Shown in pieces: positions 62,315-64,000 of a stretch of 64,000 nt of DNA. Source of the stretch: Siphlonurus alternatus (Eukaryota > Arthropoda > Insecta > Ephemeroptera > Siphlonuridae); the NCBI GenBank assembly GCA_949825025.1, contig OX463779.1, forward strand, positions 24,596,816 to 24,660,815, in the 5' to 3' direction. Position 1 is the stretch's first letter, and every line of letters starts with the position of its first letter. A model generated the notes under the pieces. That model was not told where the DNA came from. It saw nothing but the letters and a program-made list of their open reading frames with translations, and searched no databases. A program made the translations under genes and the position numbers.

Positions 62315-64000
62315 ATTATATAATTATATTATATGTGTAAATTTGTAGTAAACCACATACCATATCATACTATTTCTAATGACTGTATGATAAAATTTTA
62401 GCAGTGCGAGTGAATGCAGTACTACAATGGTCAGCGACTTCGCCGCGCGTCACGGTTCTCCCCATGCCAAGCGTGTGTATTGCAGGCTGGCGCTCTCCAA
62501 GTTCCACGCGCGGGCACACAAAAAAATTCATAACTCGGCTTTGCCTGATCGGATTATATTCAAACATGCATTTTCTAATTCACAAAGAACGAGAGGCAAT
62601 ATTTTATAATGACATAGTTTTCGATACAAAAAAAACTTTGGCTACAAATGGAAGAAATGTCAACGATCGATTTCAATTTTTTCGGAAATTTATTTTTTTT
62701 AACGGGTTTTAATGCAAAATTTGAAAATATTTTTTAGGATATCAATGAGGTATATCTTTAGCTACGTCCCCGTATTTTTTTATTTTCAAAAATATAATTA
62801 GATTGAGCACAGAAAATTAAAACATGAAGCAACCTCCCGGCCGCCATTTTTTTTAAATGGCGGCGTTAGCACAGGGCGTAAAAAGGCGTAATTTTGATAT
62901 GTTGTACAGAAAGTCAAACTCTATCGACCCTGTAATTTTCAAAACTCCCCTAATTTTTTCCGGGTCCCAATGATATTTTATGCTAGAATTACTGGGCTAA
63001 CATTCTATGTACTGTATTGCAGCTTTAGTTGAGTAATAGTTAAAAGAGTATTATAATGTAAGAATAATACTTGGAGAGTAAACATTGTTTTCCGTGAACA
63101 CGCCTCCATTCGTTATTCCTAGAATTGGCTTTTATTATATGTGGTACGCGTTTAACTTCCGTAATAGTATCATGGGGACTCCCTCGTATACGTGTATTCG
63201 TGCATGAATATTAAATAAATATAATCCATCTCCAAGAATCTCACAAATTCTACATCTTATTGCTGCACATTGGAATTGATAAGTGTAATTTTTTTCTCCT
63301 GATTTTGAATCAGTTTATAGATTTATCTATTTGTTATATAATTTAATTTTTTATTAATGCTGGGGGAAAGGTTATAGATACCATTTACCATGATTAATAT
63401 ATTATATCAACGGGTTGATTTATGAGTATTTTTATAATATAATTTAACAATTTATTGTTAATGTTATATATCATTTACAACTTTCTCTCTGGCTTGAATG
63501 ATAGATTTTTTATGTTATTTGTTGTTCTCTTCGGTGTATTTGAAATTGTTGGGGTTAGGGCCGCGGTTGAGTCAGTGGCACCAAGCGCGCGTGTGGCCTG
63601 CCCGCGCGTCATACTTCACCGCCGGCATTTCCGCTGGTCCGTTCTCACGCCCGCCGTTGCAGCCGCTCTTAGCTGGACATCTTGGGTTCGAGCAGGACCC
63701 CCTGTATTCATAATACAAGGGTCTTGGTTCAAGTAACCAGTGATTACCGGCATCACTGCGTTACTCGCATGTGTCCTCCCGCTCTGATCCTAATGTTTGT
63801 GAACTGCATTATGTTTTCAAATAATATTTAACATATTTTTCAAGGATGAAATTATGTTTATCATATTATCATAATATATATTTGTGATTATTAATAAATT
63901 TTGATGGTCTTTTGGTGTTCATTATAAAATATAAATAAAGTATTAATAAACAGATCATAGGCCGCCATTATTGCCTTCGAAGTATGCAAACTGCTCGACA

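Larger units (their letters stand above)
59018..63000. mobile_element. Large inverted-repeat structure P5
   Basis: Sequence at 59018-60205, minus an inserted MITE, is repeated in reverse complement at about 62330-63000. The arms are about 660 bp and nearly identical across blocks such as GACCCGGAAAAAATTAGGGG, AATGGCGGC, and ATCATACAGTCATTAGAAAT. The spacer of about 2.1 kb (60206-62329) is AT-rich and lacks any transposase-like frame. It may be one non-autonomous element with very long terminal repeats, or two inverted copies of a 660-bp unit. A 102-codon frame in the right arm (62404-62712) is broken in the left arm by the insertion and differs at several amino acids, so it is probably chance. 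Outer ends near TAGCCCAGTAA are approximate, with no target duplication found. Confidence 0.8.
50490..64000 (+). other. Proposed intron 2 (continues beyond window)
   Basis: Begins at a GTGAGT donor. No further exon matching an AFF-type protein was found. It holds a hAT MITE, element P4, repeat A copy 2 and the 4-kb P5 structure, listed separately. GC-rich islands without assignment occur at about 52.79-53.17, 53.34-53.93, 56.56-56.80, 57.36-57.56, 58.28-58.62 and 63.55-63.76 kb. The rest is AT-rich with nothing recognisable. Confidence 0.5.

Noticed and set aside
62404..62712. 102-codon frame in the right arm of P5
   Set aside because: Broken in the left arm, with amino-acid-changing differences among the few substitutions; no recognisable domain.
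63550..63760. GC-rich stretch with GGGTTCGAGCAGGACCCC, resembling a tRNA box B
   Set aside because: No acceptor stem, D-arm or correctly spaced box A; not a tRNA gene.

Overview
The window looks like AT-rich, repeat-laden DNA from an animal, most likely an arthropod. A 5S-rRNA-derived SINE at 14.27-14.66 kb carries the arthropod version of the 5S internal region. The only long open reading frame belongs to a non-LTR retrotransposon. Gene signal consists of short GC-rich exons with good splice sites, separated by tens of kilobases of AT-rich sequence. A crustacean would fit, but this is inference.

Host gene: I propose one plus-strand gene whose 5' end covers most of the window. A start exon at 17223-17338 (ATG at 17280, in-frame stop upstream, GTAAGT donor) ends two bases into a codon. 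A GC-rich exon at 50351-50489 begins with the one base needed to complete that codon and then encodes VERDRLRERERQARAQ...PLFGTPVR. The Arg/Glu-rich LRxRERERxxxxQ segment followed by PLFGxPxR resembles the conserved N-terminus of AF4/FMR2 (AFF)/Lilliputian transcription-elongation scaffold proteins. A second start exon at about 23670-24065 (in-frame stop, ATG at 24004, GTAAGC donor) has the same splice phase and looks like an alternative promoter and N-terminus. Intron 1 would be about 33 kb, or 26 kb from the second start exon. Intron 2 runs from 50490 past the end of the window.

Mobile DNA: (i) A CR1/L2/Jockey-like non-LTR element with an uninterrupted 961-codon endonuclease/reverse-transcriptase frame lies in sense orientation in intron 1 (27.5-30.46 kb). 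(ii) There are several truncated LINE 3' ends with (ATT)n or (AAAT)n tails. (iii) There is one 5S-derived SINE. (iv) A hAT-type MITE has an exact 8-bp target duplication (51.05-51.22 kb). (v) Several families of long palindromic non-autonomous elements are present: P1 (two copies), P2, P3 (two copies of about 715 bp), P4, and a 4-kb structure P5 with inverted arms of about 660 bp. One P5 arm is interrupted by another MITE, and the other arm preserves the empty site.

The most unusual signals are these: alternative start exons with matched phase; the octamer TGACGTCA present 17 times, mostly inside unrelated palindromes; a shared ATAACTCG motif in otherwise unrelated palindromes; and long inverted repeats inside a presumably transcribed intron. 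No tRNA gene, CRISPR array, operon or prokaryotic feature is present. Most other open frames are chance translations of repeats or AT-rich sequence.
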